DNA of 64,000 nt, taken from NCBI GenBank assembly GCA_937915865.1, contig CALGIG010000117.1, forward strand, positions 62,001 to 126,000. The letters run 5' to 3'. The position numbers and the translations under genes were made by a program. This document shows positions 53,723 to 62,173 of the stretch, in pieces. Every line of letters starts with the position of its first letter. Within the stretch, counting starts at the first letter, position 1. The notes under the pieces were generated by a model, which saw only the letters and a list, made by a program, of their open reading frames with translations, did not search any database and was not told the origin of the DNA. The stretch is from an uncultured Prolixibacteraceae bacterium. GTDB lineage: Bacteria > Bacteroidota > Bacteroidia > Bacteroidales > Prolixibacteraceae.

Positions 53723-54952
53723 ATGAAAGTGGAAAAATTCAAGGTTTTGCTTTACCTTAAAAAGAGTGGTTTGGATAAATCGGGCAAGGCTCCGATTATG
53801 GGACGCATTACTGTAAACCGATCCATGTCACAGTTCAGTTGCAAGTTGTCTTGTACCCCCACGTTGTGGAATCCCCGCGAGAGCCGGTTGAACGGCAAAA
53901 GCGGGGAAGCAGTCGAAACCAATGCGAAGTTAGACAAACTGTTGCTTGCCGTCAGTGAGGCTTACGATACACTTGTCGGAAGAAAACAACCGTTCGATGC
54001 CGAAGCGGTAAAAAATCTGTTCCAGGGCGGAATGGCAACACAAATAACCCTGCTTAAACTCTTTGACCGGCATGTCGAAAGCATGAAGCAGCGTATCGGC
54101 GTTGACCGTTCCCCGAGAAGCCTTCCCAACCATATCTACACCCGGCGAGCCGTTGCCGAATTTATCAAAAAGAAGTTCAACGCCTCTGACCTTGCTTTCG
54201 GGCAGTTGAGCGAGCAGTTTATCCGCGACTTTCAGGATTTTATCCTGCAAGACAAAGGACTTGCAGTCGATACGTTACGCCATTATCTCGCAATCCTGAA
54301 AAAAGTTTGTAAGATGGCCTACAAGGAAGGCCATTCAGACAAACATTATTTTGCTTACTACAAGCTACCGAAACAGAAAGAAAGCACCCCTAAAGCCCTT
54401 AGCCGGGAAGACTTCGAGAAGATTCGGAATTTGAGTATTCCCGAACGTCGCCGCTCGCATGTCATTACGCGCGATATGTTCCTCTTTTCCTGCTATACCG
54501 GCACTGCTTATATCGACACAATATCCGTCGCCAAAGACAATCTGGTCAAGGACGACAACGGCGCATTATGGCTCAAATACAAGCGCGGTAAAAACGGACA
54601 GCTTGCCCGTATCAAGCTGCTGCCCGAAGCCATTGCCCTGATTGAAAAATACCGGGATGATACCAGGGATACATTATTCCCGATGATACACAACGGCACG
54701 ATTAAACGGAATATGCAAGGCATACGGATTCTTGCGGGTATCAAGGGCAACCTGAGCTATCATATGAGCCGGCACTCGTTTGCTAGCCTGATTACGCTTG
54801 AACAGGGCGTTCCCATTGAAACCGTCTCCAAAATGCTTGGTCATTCGGATATAAAAACAACACAGATATACGCCCGTGTTACCCCGAAAAAACTCTTTGA
54901 GGATATGGACAAATATATCTCGACAACCAAAGATTTACGGTTAGTCCTGTAA
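53723..54952 (+). CDS. Tyrosine recombinase (integrase)
   Basis: 409-residue site-specific recombinase. The N-terminal arm-binding domain is MKVEKFKVLLYLKKSGLDKS; the SAM-like core-binding domain is at about 105-200. Catalytic residues: Arg, His and Tyr are in YHMSRHSFASLITLEQGVPI (HxxR) and IKTTQIYARVTPKKLFEDM (Tyr). The box-I Arg is not at its usual place: SCYTGTAYIDTISVAKDN has Ala-Tyr-Ile-Asp where TGLRxxE is canonical, as in IntDOT. It opens the second element and is followed by another recombinase after 37 bp. Confidence 0.95.
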   Translation: MKVEKFKVLLYLKKSGLDKSGKAPIMGRITVNRSMSQFSCKLSCTPTLWNPRESRLNGKSGEAVETNAKLDKLLLAVSEAYDTLVGRKQPFDAEAVKNLFQGGMATQITLLKLFDRHVESMKQRIGVDRSPRSLPNHIYTRRAVAEFIKKKFNASDLAFGQLSEQFIRDFQDFILQDKGLAVDTLRHYLAILKKVCKMAYKEGHSDKHYFAYYKLPKQKESTPKALSREDFEKIRNLSIPERRRSHVITRDMFLFSCYTGTAYIDTISVAKDNLVKDDNGALWLKYKRGKNGQLARIKLLPEAIALIEKYRDDTRDTLFPMIHNGTIKRNMQGIRILAGIKGNLSYHMSRHSFASLITLEQGVPIETVSKMLGHSDIKTTQIYARVTPKKLFEDMDKYISTTKDLRLVL

Positions 54953-54989
54953 GAATGTCAAATAAATAACATCAAAAAATATTATCATC

Positions 54990-56186
54990 ATGCGAAGTAC
55001 ATTTTCATTATTATTCTACATCAACCGTAACAAGGTGAAGGCAGACGGTACGACAGCCGTCATGTGCCGCATCAGCATCGACGGAAAAAATCCGGCAATC
55101 AGTACGGGTATCTATTGCCGTCCCGAAGACTGGAACAGTAAAAAGGGAGAAATCAAAACAGTCAGGGAAAACAATCTACTGAAGGAGTTCCGGAAACGGA
55201 TTGAGCAAACTTATGAACATATCCTCAAAGAGCAAGGCGTTATCAGCGCCGAATTGCTCAAAAATACCTTTGCCGGGGTAAATGCCGTAGCGACCGGCTT
55301 GTTGCAGGGAGGCGAAGCGGAGCGGGAGCGGTTAAGGCTCCGTTCGCTGGAAATAAACTCGACATCCACCTACCGGCAGTCTAAAACCACTCAAAGCAAC
55401 CTGCGTGATTTTGTTCTTTCACGGGGAATGGAAGATATTCCGTTTTCAGCTATTACGGAGGAGTTCGGGGAATCGTTCAAAATTTTTCTGAAAAAGGATT
55501 TGGATTACGCCACCACCCATGTGAACCACTGCCTCTGCTGGCTGAACAGGCTTGTCTATATTGCCGTCGATCAGGAAGTATTGAGAAGCAACCCGCTCGA
55601 AGAAGTGGAATATGAGAAAAAGAATCCGCCCAAGTTGCGTCATATTACCCGTAACGAGTTACAAAAAATCATGGAAACCCCCATGCCTTACGAGCGGCAG
55701 GAGTTGGCCCGCAGAGCGTTTATATTTTCGGCATTCACGGGACTTGCCTTTGTAGATGTGTATAAACTCTATCCGCACCATATCGGGCGGACAACCGACG
55801 GGAGGCAGTATATCCGAACCAAAAGGGCTAAAACGGAAGTAGAGGCATTTATTCCGCTGCATCCGGTAGCGGAGCAGATACTATCACTATACAATACGAC
55901 TAACGATACCGCTCCCGTATTCCCGTTGCCCAGCCGCGATCAGATTTGGTTTGAAATTCATGAAATAGGTTTTGCTTTGGGAATTAAGGAGAACCTAAGC
56001 TATCATATGAGCCGACATTCTTTCGGAACCCTTTTGCTTTCAGCAGGTATTCCCATTGAGAGCATCAGCAAAATGATGGGGCATACCAATATCAGTAGCA
56101 CACAGATTTATTCAAAAGTAACCGACGATAAAATTTCCGAAGACATGGATAAACTGATGGTACGCAGAAAGGAGGTATGTCAATGA
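54990..56186 (+). CDS. Tyrosine recombinase (integrase)
   Basis: 398 residues. The N-terminus RSTFSLLFYINRNKVKADGT is the Bacteroidota phage_int_SAM-like arm, and the core has YHMSRHSFGTLLLSAGIPIE (HxxR) and SSTQIYSKVTDDKISEDM (catalytic Tyr). Box I reads FSAFTGLAFVDVYKLYPHHI, with Ala-Phe-Val-Asp instead of Arg. Paired integrases reading the same way occur in several Bacteroidota conjugative transposons; both may be needed for integration or excision. The next gene starts inside its stop codon (ATGA overlap). Confidence 0.95.
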   Translation: MRSTFSLLFYINRNKVKADGTTAVMCRISIDGKNPAISTGIYCRPEDWNSKKGEIKTVRENNLLKEFRKRIEQTYEHILKEQGVISAELLKNTFAGVNAVATGLLQGGEAERERLRLRSLEINSTSTYRQSKTTQSNLRDFVLSRGMEDIPFSAITEEFGESFKIFLKKDLDYATTHVNHCLCWLNRLVYIAVDQEVLRSNPLEEVEYEKKNPPKLRHITRNELQKIMETPMPYERQELARRAFIFSAFTGLAFVDVYKLYPHHIGRTTDGRQYIRTKRAKTEVEAFIPLHPVAEQILSLYNTTNDTAPVFPLPSRDQIWFEIHEIGFALGIKENLSYHMSRHSFGTLLLSAGIPIESISKMMGHTNISSTQIYSKVTDDKISEDMDKLMVRRKEVCQ

Positions 56187-56545
56187 AAAGAACAATAATA
56201 GCCATAGAGAACAGCATTGTAACCGTACCGCAATCCGGTGATATACGGATGACCGCATTTGAAATCGCCGCATTGTTTGAAGTATATGTCCAAACAGTCA
56301 ATGCAGGCATCAAAACTATTTTGAAATCGGGCGTTGTCAAAGCGGATATTTCCTGCCCTGTAACCGTTACCGGAAATATCCTCCTACCCGATATTTATGG
56401 GCTGGATATGATAACCACCCTTGCTTTCAGAGTTCGCAGCCCGAAAGCGGAAATATTCAGGGATTGGGTAATCCGAAGAATAACAGCCAATCCGTTACCG
56501 GCAAAGCTCATCATTCAATTATCGAATAGGACTTTATACAACTAA
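56183..56545 (+). CDS. Small element protein of unknown function
   Basis: 120 residues starting at the ATG 56183. I chose this start because AGGAGG at 56170-56175 lies 7 bases before it, an ideal Shine-Dalgarno spacing, whereas the ATG at 56177 is too close. The protein has TFEIAALFEVYVQTVNAGIK and KSGVVKADISCPVTVTGNIL, then VRSPKAEIFRDWVIRRI. It resembles the small proteins after the paired integrases of CTn-like elements; a winged-helix or virulence-RhuM/KilA-like role is possible. The gene is coupled to the integrase by a 4-base overlap. Confidence 0.7.
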   Translation: MKRTIIAIENSIVTVPQSGDIRMTAFEIAALFEVYVQTVNAGIKTILKSGVVKADISCPVTVTGNILLPDIYGLDMITTLAFRVRSPKAEIFRDWVIRRITANPLPAKLIIQLSNRTLYN

Positions 56546-56620
56546 AGCAGACCAGCCGTAAGATTTCCTTTGACGGATTTTCTTACGGCCGGTTTTATTA
56601 TTGGCAAGCAGGAACGAAAA

Positions 56621-56947
56621 TTACCTGAATGCCGGACGGAGGCTTTTATCGAGGATAGCCTGGATATCGCTTTCCCGGAAAAGTATCTTACCCCCTACTT
56701 GCAGATAGGCTATCTTTCCGCTGTAACGCCATTCCTGCAATGTACGGCGGCTGACTTTCAATCGTTCCGAAACCTCAATATCTGTCAGGTATCGTTCGCC
56801 ATAGAACAAAGGCTTGGAGTTTTCCGCTATTTTTTCAACTCCTTCCAGTAGCTCATCGATCGAAGCGAAGAAACCGGCGACCTCTGGGCTATCCTGGGTG
56901 ATGAGGTCATCCCCTGTATCAAAATACCCAAAAATTCTATTTCCCAT
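56621..56947 (-). CDS. Excisionase-like helix-turn-helix protein
   Basis: 108 residues. The MerR/HTH_17 domain is YLTDIEVSERLKVSRRTLQE followed by WRYSGKIAYLQVGGKILFRE and SDIQAILDKS. It overlaps the next HTH gene by 11 bp and is preceded by AAAGGAGGT at 56953-56961, a strong ribosome-binding site. Such tandem HTH proteins control excision in Bacteroidota elements. Convergent with the 56183 gene. Confidence 0.88.
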   Translation of the reverse strand: MGNRIFGYFDTGDDLITQDSPEVAGFFASIDELLEGVEKIAENSKPLFYGERYLTDIEVSERLKVSRRTLQEWRYSGKIAYLQVGGKILFRESDIQAILDKSLRPAFR

Positions 56948-57236
56948 TTCGTACCTCCTTTCTGGTAACGGATGCGTCCAAAAACTTCTTCACATCCTCC
57001 CTCCTGTAATACACTTTATGGGCAATCATTGTAAAGCCCAGCTTGCCGGTTTCACGGAGCGTTTGCACCGTCCGCTTGGTGACACCCAGTATTTCACAAA
57101 CATCCTGGCTGTCCAGCCATTCTTTCAATTCCTTGCTTTCACTGCGTTTGCGCAGGGCTGCTACCGTTTGGGTCATTGCCTGAAAGCGGGACATCATCGC
57201 CTCGAATGTACGGGCTTCTATGCTTACTATTTCCAT
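56937..57236 (-). CDS. Excisionase-like helix-turn-helix protein
   Basis: 99 residues. The C-terminal HTH_17 domain is EWLDSQDVCEILGVTKRTVQ followed by TLRETGKLGFTMIAHKVYYR and REDVKKFLDAS. An amphipathic N-terminal helix (AMMSRFQAMTQTVAALRKRS) may drive dimer formation. It is upstream of the 56621 gene in the same transcript and overlaps it. Typical of the regulatory pair next to CTn integrases. Confidence 0.88.
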   Translation of the reverse strand: MEIVSIEARTFEAMMSRFQAMTQTVAALRKRSESKELKEWLDSQDVCEILGVTKRTVQTLRETGKLGFTMIAHKVYYRREDVKKFLDASVTRKEVRNGK

Positions 57237-57381
57237 CTTTCATTTTTTAATGGTTTATTATCACGGGAAGGCAAAGATAAACCGATTATCCCGGCTTTGT
57301 ATCAGTTGTTTAAGCTGTGGTCGCATCAGGCAGCAAGTGGCACAGGACGGAGCCAAAAAAGCCCCTTGCCGGGCTTCGTTT

Positions 57382-57798
57382 TCAGTTGAAGTTATGCCGT
57401 TTCATCGGCTCCAGCGTATAGAATTTTGAGAACGGATAATACTTTTGTTCGCTCCCCTCCATTTGCCACCACTCCACAAGGCCGTACTTTTTGACAAACC
57501 AATCCAGCCGGGCGTTGTCAATATCAATATAAGCCGTTATAAACGGGTGCTGGGACAAGGGAAAAGCAACCGTAGTCGCATCGGGGAAGCCTTCAAAATC
57601 TTCGTGAAAAACAAAGTGATTTTGACACTCAACACTAATATTCTTAAGTATCTCATCATCGGATAGGGTTATCTCACAATGTCCTTCCATCCCCGGTTGA
57701 TCATATTCGATCAATAATTTGCCGACCTTGCAGGCATCGCGGTACAGATCGCGTAACTGTTCCACCTCTAAATGTTTGAGTGGAAAAAATCGTTCCAT
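57382..57798 (-). CDS. Hypothetical element protein
   Basis: 138 residues, acidic and soluble: RFFPLKHLEVEQLRDLYRDA, CEITLSDDEILKNISVECQN and AYIDIDNARLDWFVKKYGLV followed by EWWQMEGSEQKYYPFSKFY. I know no function; it has no secretion signal or enzyme motif. It lies after the tandem excisionase genes on the same strand, 145 bp away. Similar proteins are carried by Bacteroidota conjugative elements as far as I recall. Confidence 0.6.
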   Translation of the reverse strand: MERFFPLKHLEVEQLRDLYRDACKVGKLLIEYDQPGMEGHCEITLSDDEILKNISVECQNHFVFHEDFEGFPDATTVAFPLSQHPFITAYIDIDNARLDWFVKKYGLVEWWQMEGSEQKYYPFSKFYTLEPMKRHNFN

Positions 57799-58269
57799 AT
57801 TGCCTGTATTTTAATTAGTGTATCAAATATACTTGAAATATTTTGGCTGCCAATCATTTGTCCGATATTGGCAGGGTGTGGCGTTGTTTGTCCTAATCCC
57901 CGCCAATGGAATTTGACCCACGGATGCAGAATTGAACCGTGGGATCGATGTTTTTTCCGTCCGTATCTTTTTATTATTTCTTCCCCGTTTAGCGGAATGC
58001 CATCGAAGCCTAATGAGAGTTCGATTTCAGGCGCAAAGGTATTTCCGTGTTCTTCACGCCGCCGCAAGGTCAAGCCCTGGCGGGTTTGTCGAAAAATCTT
58101 CCTCTTTCCCTTCCTTCAGCTATCCGGGTGAGCGTATTTATTCGCCAAAACCTTGCACGGCTAAACACTACCTTTTTTAAGCTCCTGAAACTCGAACACT
58201 CCTCACCGGCTCCGATACGGCATAGCGTTAAAAAAAAAGTCAGAAATTATGATACGAGCAGAAAAAAAT
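57799..58269. other. GC-rich non-coding stretch inside the element
   Basis: About 470 bases with no convincing gene. The segment around 58035-58110 (CGCCGCAAGGTCAAGCCCTG is one block) is a conserved-looking, GC-rich sequence that I recall from Bacteroidota conjugative transposons between the excision and transfer genes. Overlapping frames on both strands are rich in Pro, Cys and Ser. It could hold a regulatory RNA or a transfer-related site; I cannot say which. Confidence 0.45.
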
Positions 58270-58494
58270 ATGAAACATCGATCCTCCTACCTTCCAATTA
58301 GCATAGGTTGGGTTTTAAAGATAGGGTTTGCAGTTGCAGGATTCGCCCTGTGGGGCTGGTCTTTCGTGGCGGTGGTTACGGGAGTGTATATTGGGTTTAA
58401 ATTCCTGAAAGGGCTTCTTTCCTGCCTTCTCTCGCTTCTCATTCTGGCGGTAGCAATTGCACTTTTAGTAACAATCATTTTTCTAACATTCTAA
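58270..58494 (+). CDS. Small membrane protein
   Basis: About 74 residues from the ATG at 58270 (KHRSSYLPISIGWVLKIGFA). Two hydrophobic helices follow: VAGFALWGWSFVAVVTGVYI and LLSCLLSLLILAVAIALLVT. No family recognised. It is 11 bp upstream of the next gene on the same strand, forming an operon with the three element genes at 58506-60378. Small membrane proteins are common next to transfer genes. Confidence 0.7.
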   Translation: MKHRSSYLPISIGWVLKIGFAVAGFALWGWSFVAVVTGVYIGFKFLKGLLSCLLSLLILAVAIALLVTIIFLTF

Positions 58495-58505
58495 AAATTA
58501 CAGTC

Positions 58506-59501
58506 ATGGCAAAAAAATATTTATTGTTTGCAGGCAAGGAAATCGACACCGATAAACAGACCGTAGAAGTTAATCAGGTTATCCAATTGGAGGGATACAG
58601 TTACGACAAGTATGTAGTGTACGAAATTGCCAAAAATCAGTGGGGTATCACCTATAAACTGATAAACCTCCGTACAAAGGAGTTCGGTACGTCCGACTTA
58701 ATCAGGCCATTGAGCGAAAAATTCGGGATAGGTCACTATTACGATGATAAGAACCCTCAGTCTTTAGATGCTTTCGAGGTAGCCGTACTTCGGCAGGAAG
58801 CACAGGCGAAAGCCGATTCCGATGCAAAAGCCGAACAGCAGGAGAAGCAACGGCGGGAACAGGTTGCAGCCATTGGACGGGAACGCCTCAAAGGGATAAT
58901 CCCCGCCGGTGCGCAAGCCGTTATAATTGCCTGTGAGCGGGAAGACAATTCCGACCCCTATACGGATTATTATTCGGCATCGACCGTGCGCCGTGTGATT
59001 TTGGGCTTTTCCACCCACACGAAAAACAACTTTCAGGAAATGCGCAGCCATGCGGGAAACTTTGGGGAAACCGCCTGTCTGACCGGGAAAAACGAGGAAT
59101 ACGAACACCGTGAAAATTACACGGGCGGTCATGGGTACTATTTAGGCGAAAGCAAATATCATGGGTGGATTATCGAAAAAGAACGGATATACGACCGTGA
59201 GCACTTCATAGAACGGTATGCCTACACCGCAGGGGATGAGGCAAATATCCGTATCAAAGTCGCTCTTCAGGCAGCAGAGGCAGCCGAAACAGTAGAACCG
59301 GTAATAGGCAATTACACCATTGTCGATTATTCCGAGAAATCGGTAGCCATATTCGGCGATACGAAAACCATAAAAGAACAGCTTGCAGCATTGGGCGGAC
59401 GTTTCAATAAGTACCTCACTCTGAACGGACACCGCCAAGTAGGTTGGATATTCCAAAAGAGCAAAGAGAACGATTTACGCCGGTTGGTAAACCTCAATTA
59501 A
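58506..59501 (+). CDS. Element protein with a C-terminal GGRFN/GWIF domain
   Basis: 331 residues. N-terminal part YLLFAGKEIDTDKQTVEVNQ; a Glu/Gln-rich helical stretch near 95-125; then LKGIIPAGAQAVIIACERED, a domain rich in Tyr and Thr (TDYYSASTVRRVILGFSTHT). The C-terminal about 60 residues, ATIVDYSEKS-like VDYSEKSVAIFGDTKTIKEQ and LAALGGRFNKYLTLNGHRQV with GWIFQKSKENDLRRLV, form a short module that also occurs at the ends of methyltransferase-like element proteins and in proteins of large DNA viruses. Function unknown. Confidence 0.75.
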   Translation: MAKKYLLFAGKEIDTDKQTVEVNQVIQLEGYSYDKYVVYEIAKNQWGITYKLINLRTKEFGTSDLIRPLSEKFGIGHYYDDKNPQSLDAFEVAVLRQEAQAKADSDAKAEQQEKQRREQVAAIGRERLKGIIPAGAQAVIIACEREDNSDPYTDYYSASTVRRVILGFSTHTKNNFQEMRSHAGNFGETACLTGKNEEYEHRENYTGGHGYYLGESKYHGWIIEKERIYDREHFIERYAYTAGDEANIRIKVALQAAEAAETVEPVIGNYTIVDYSEKSVAIFGDTKTIKEQLAALGGRFNKYLTLNGHRQVGWIFQKSKENDLRRLVNLN

Positions 59502-59554
59502 CAAACAGATTATTCACACGGGGCGGAGCAATCCGCCCCACAATACCACAAGTC

Positions 59555-60169
59555 ATGGATTACATAAAATTATCGGCATCCGAAAAGATAGAGCAGGTAC
59601 GGCAATATCGCCCGTATAAGGAAGAACGGCGATACATGGCTGTTTACCTGACAGCCTTGCGCCAGAACGACAGGCAGACAATTGACGAATACGAAAGTTT
59701 TGGCAACGAACCCCAGTACATCATTATGAACCGCAGGGCATACAACAGGGGACAATTGTTTGGGTTCACTGCCAAAACTCTAGACAAACACGGCTGGTTG
59801 AAAAACGCCGAATTTGCAAATGTGGAACGGATCGAATTTATCGACAGGAAAGGCTGGGCAGCGTTCAATTACGTAACCATCGGACAGGGAGCAAACGGTA
59901 AATGGAGTTACGGAGTAAGTTATTCAACAGGAGGTTGGGGACATTGTTATGGTCTAAGCGTATGGGGGAAGATATTCGATAACCGGAAAGACTGCCTGAA
60001 AGCTGCCCTGTCTGAAATTCTATATGGACATCGGGAAGCTGCTGCGCAACTGAAGAACGACACCTGTGGCAATTTCAACGCCCAACATTCAAAGGAAGTA
60101 GTACGGCAGGTTAAAGACTTGCTGGATGAGTTGACAGGCAGAAAAGCAGTTCAATTGGAGCTTTTTTAA
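59555..60169 (+). CDS. Hypothetical element protein
   Basis: 204 residues from the ATG at 59555 (MDYIKLSASEKIEQVRQYRP). A Tyr/Arg-rich N-terminal half is followed by GWAAFNYVTIGQGANGKWSY and GVSYSTGGWGHCYGLSVWGK, a Gly/Trp-rich section, and a helical C-terminus (HSKEVVRQVKDLLDELTGRK). No motif gives a function. The same element carries a neighbour with similar style at 58506; both are CTn-type accessory proteins. Confidence 0.7.
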   Translation: MDYIKLSASEKIEQVRQYRPYKEERRYMAVYLTALRQNDRQTIDEYESFGNEPQYIIMNRRAYNRGQLFGFTAKTLDKHGWLKNAEFANVERIEFIDRKGWAAFNYVTIGQGANGKWSYGVSYSTGGWGHCYGLSVWGKIFDNRKDCLKAALSEILYGHREAAAQLKNDTCGNFNAQHSKEVVRQVKDLLDELTGRKAVQLELF

Positions 60170-60189
60170 ACAAATTATTTCAAACAACC

Positions 60190-60378
60190 ATGTATAAATT
60201 ATTCGTAGGATTTCGGAAACTAGGCGAATTCGACAGCATCTATATTGCAAAACAATTCGCTCAGGAAAGCGGATTAACGGGTGCTTTCAACTTGATTGGA
60301 ACAAATGGCTATCGCGATAGCTGGTATATATTTCCGACCAGAATGAATGAATCTGATTCAAGGATGAAAGAAACCTGA
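60190..60378 (+). CDS. Small hypothetical element protein
   Basis: 62 residues: YKLFVGFRKLGEFDSIYIAK followed by QFAQESGLTGAFNLIGTNGY and DSWYIFPTRMNES. It starts 20 bp after the previous stop and is the last plus-strand gene of the element block before the chromate operon. No family recognised. Its stop and that of the SOD-like gene are convergent with 55 bp between them. Confidence 0.6.
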   Translation: MYKLFVGFRKLGEFDSIYIAKQFAQESGLTGAFNLIGTNGYRDSWYIFPTRMNESDSRMKET

Positions 60379-60433
60379 TATTCTAAAAATGGTCAAGGTC
60401 TATGTTATTTTTATATCAGTAAATTAATAACTA

Positions 60434-61159
60434 TTACTTGATAAGTTTCAATGCAATGTCCAATCTTTGCGATGCATTATCCCAGTTAATAATACTAAAA
60501 AGGTTATCGACAAAGTCGTTCCGCTTGTTTTTGAATTTCAGGTAATAGGCATGTTCCCAAACGTCAATTACAAGCAAAGGAATAACTCCCCATTGTGTCA
60601 GCTTCTCGTGATTCTCGCATTGCAGAATAGTTAATTTGTCGGTGTACGGCTGGTAGCCGAATATTCCCCATCCGTTGCCGTCAACATCTTTCGAGGTTTT
60701 TGCCAGATACAATTTTAGTTTGTCGTAACTGCCAAAATCTTTTTCGATACGTTTTAGCAAGTCTCCTGAAGGATTGGTTTGATTGTTCGTCAGGTTAGTC
60801 CAGAAAATAGTGTGCAAAACGTGCGATGAAAGGTGATAGGACAGTTTTTTAGTCCAGTAGTCAACCGTTTCAAGACTATTTTCGTCCATCGCCTTCTTAA
60901 TCATTTGCAAATCTTTGTTCGCTCCTTTTACCGCTCCTCCATGGTGAAAAGTGTAATGAAGATGAACCGTTTCAGCATCCATATAGGGTTCCAAAAAGTT
61001 TTCAGAATACGGTAAAGCTTGCAGAGCGAAATTACCATCCTGATCAACCAATTGATCAATTTTACCATCATTTACAGAAGATGTAAAAACGGAGTTTGAA
61101 GGGAGAATCGTAGCGCCTCCCATGATCAAACTGCTTTGAATAAATTGTTTTCTGTCCAT
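60434..61159 (-). CDS. Fe/Mn superoxide dismutase-like protein, exported
   Basis: 241 residues. The N-terminus DRKQFIQSSLIMGGATILPS resembles a twin-arginine-type signal with Arg-Lys. Metal ligands are visible: His in HLHYTFHHGGAVKGANKDLQ, His in KLSYHLSSHVLHTIFWTNL, Asp and His in LLVIDVWEHAYYLKFKNKRN. In the first block the family gateway Tyr (HHQTYV) is replaced by Ala (HHGGAV), which should alter substrate access. Last gene of the chrA-chrB-YncE-like-SOD unit, where it may detoxify superoxide made during chromate reduction. Confidence 0.88.
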   Translation of the reverse strand: MDRKQFIQSSLIMGGATILPSNSVFTSSVNDGKIDQLVDQDGNFALQALPYSENFLEPYMDAETVHLHYTFHHGGAVKGANKDLQMIKKAMDENSLETVDYWTKKLSYHLSSHVLHTIFWTNLTNNQTNPSGDLLKRIEKDFGSYDKLKLYLAKTSKDVDGNGWGIFGYQPYTDKLTILQCENHEKLTQWGVIPLLVIDVWEHAYYLKFKNKRNDFVDNLFSIINWDNASQRLDIALKLIK

Positions 61160-61168
61160 TGTTTGTTT

Positions 61169-62173
61169 TCATTTTGTATTGTAAACCAGCAAGGAAGCCT
61201 TGCCTGTAAAACCCGAAGGCGATGCAACAATTAGCAGATTCAAATCAGCCAAATAAAGAGATGTTCTTGCTCCGGAATGAGTAGAAACTTTTCCGTTTGC
61301 CGCGTAGGTATTTGCGTCGGTTTGCTTGAAAATATCAAGAAATCCCGCGCCACAACTCAAATAAATCTGGCGGCTTGTTTTATCGTAGAAAACATCGTCC
61401 ACATCGCTGTCGATTGCCATTGAAGAAATCGGCTTGCCGGTAAATGTGTCAACAACGACGAGCTTTGCAGGATGACGGCAACCAATAAGTAACCGGTGAT
61501 TGGCTTCGTCCAGGCTCATCGGGAAATTTGATGAGGCTTCTGTCATTTTCCATTTATCTGTTACGGTATTCTTTGTCAGGTCAATAACTTCAATCTGTTT
61601 TTCATCGGGAACATTGACATAAATTTTATTGGCCGACTTATCCAATTGAAAAGATTCGGGATGACCGGAAAGTTTAATATCAGCTACCAGTTGGTAATTT
61701 GTCGCGTCAATAATAGCAATACCACCGCTGCCATAACCCACATAGATTCTTTTATTTGCAGGATCATACCTTACATTATCAGCATCGCCAGCCAACTTTA
61801 CAGACTTAATTTTCTGGAAAGTACCTGTATCAAAAACATCACATTCGCCACTGCCGCCATTGGCAACTATCAGGTTTTTGCTTTCAGGAATAAAAGCTAT
61901 TCCCTGCGGTTCATCGAGGTTTTTAATAGTGTGGATAACTTTTCTGTTTTTCAGGTCAACCACTTCAATGGTGTTGTTCCCTAATGCTGCAACAAACACC
62001 GTTTGATGCTCCGGATCAAAAGCTAAATGATCAATTCTGCCGCTTACATCAGGTAGCGGAATGGTTACAACAAGTTTTAGGGTATTGTTCTCCATTGGTG
62101 CCTTTGCGGTGCATCCACCATGAACAAAACTAAAAGCAACAAGCGTTATCAAAATAATCCTTCGCATCATCAT
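61169..62173 (-). CDS. YncE-like (YVTN-repeat) beta-propeller lipoprotein
   Basis: 334 residues from the ATG ending at 62173, chosen because it forms an ATGA overlap with the chrB stop. A lipoprotein signal with a GGC box (LITLVAFSFVHGGC) is followed by repeated propeller blades such as VFVAALGNNTIEVVDLKNRK, LIVANGGSGECDVFDTGTFQ, RIYVGYGSGGIAIIDATNYQ and KIYVNVPDEKQIEVIDLTKN. The function is not known; YncE proteins are envelope proteins. Position within the chromate operon suggests a metal-stress role. Confidence 0.88.
   Translation of the reverse strand: MMMRRIILITLVAFSFVHGGCTAKAPMENNTLKLVVTIPLPDVSGRIDHLAFDPEHQTVFVAALGNNTIEVVDLKNRKVIHTIKNLDEPQGIAFIPESKNLIVANGGSGECDVFDTGTFQKIKSVKLAGDADNVRYDPANKRIYVGYGSGGIAIIDATNYQLVADIKLSGHPESFQLDKSANKIYVNVPDEKQIEVIDLTKNTVTDKWKMTEASSNFPMSLDEANHRLLIGCRHPAKLVVVDTFTGKPISSMAIDSDVDDVFYDKTSRQIYLSCGAGFLDIFKQTDANTYAANGKVSTHSGARTSLYLADLNLLIVASPSGFTGKASLLVYNTK

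Noticed and set aside
57768..58180. Overlapping frames on both strands, up to 119 residues
   Set aside because: Mutually overlapping with Pro/Cys/Ser-rich composition; the stretch reads as conserved non-coding sequence.
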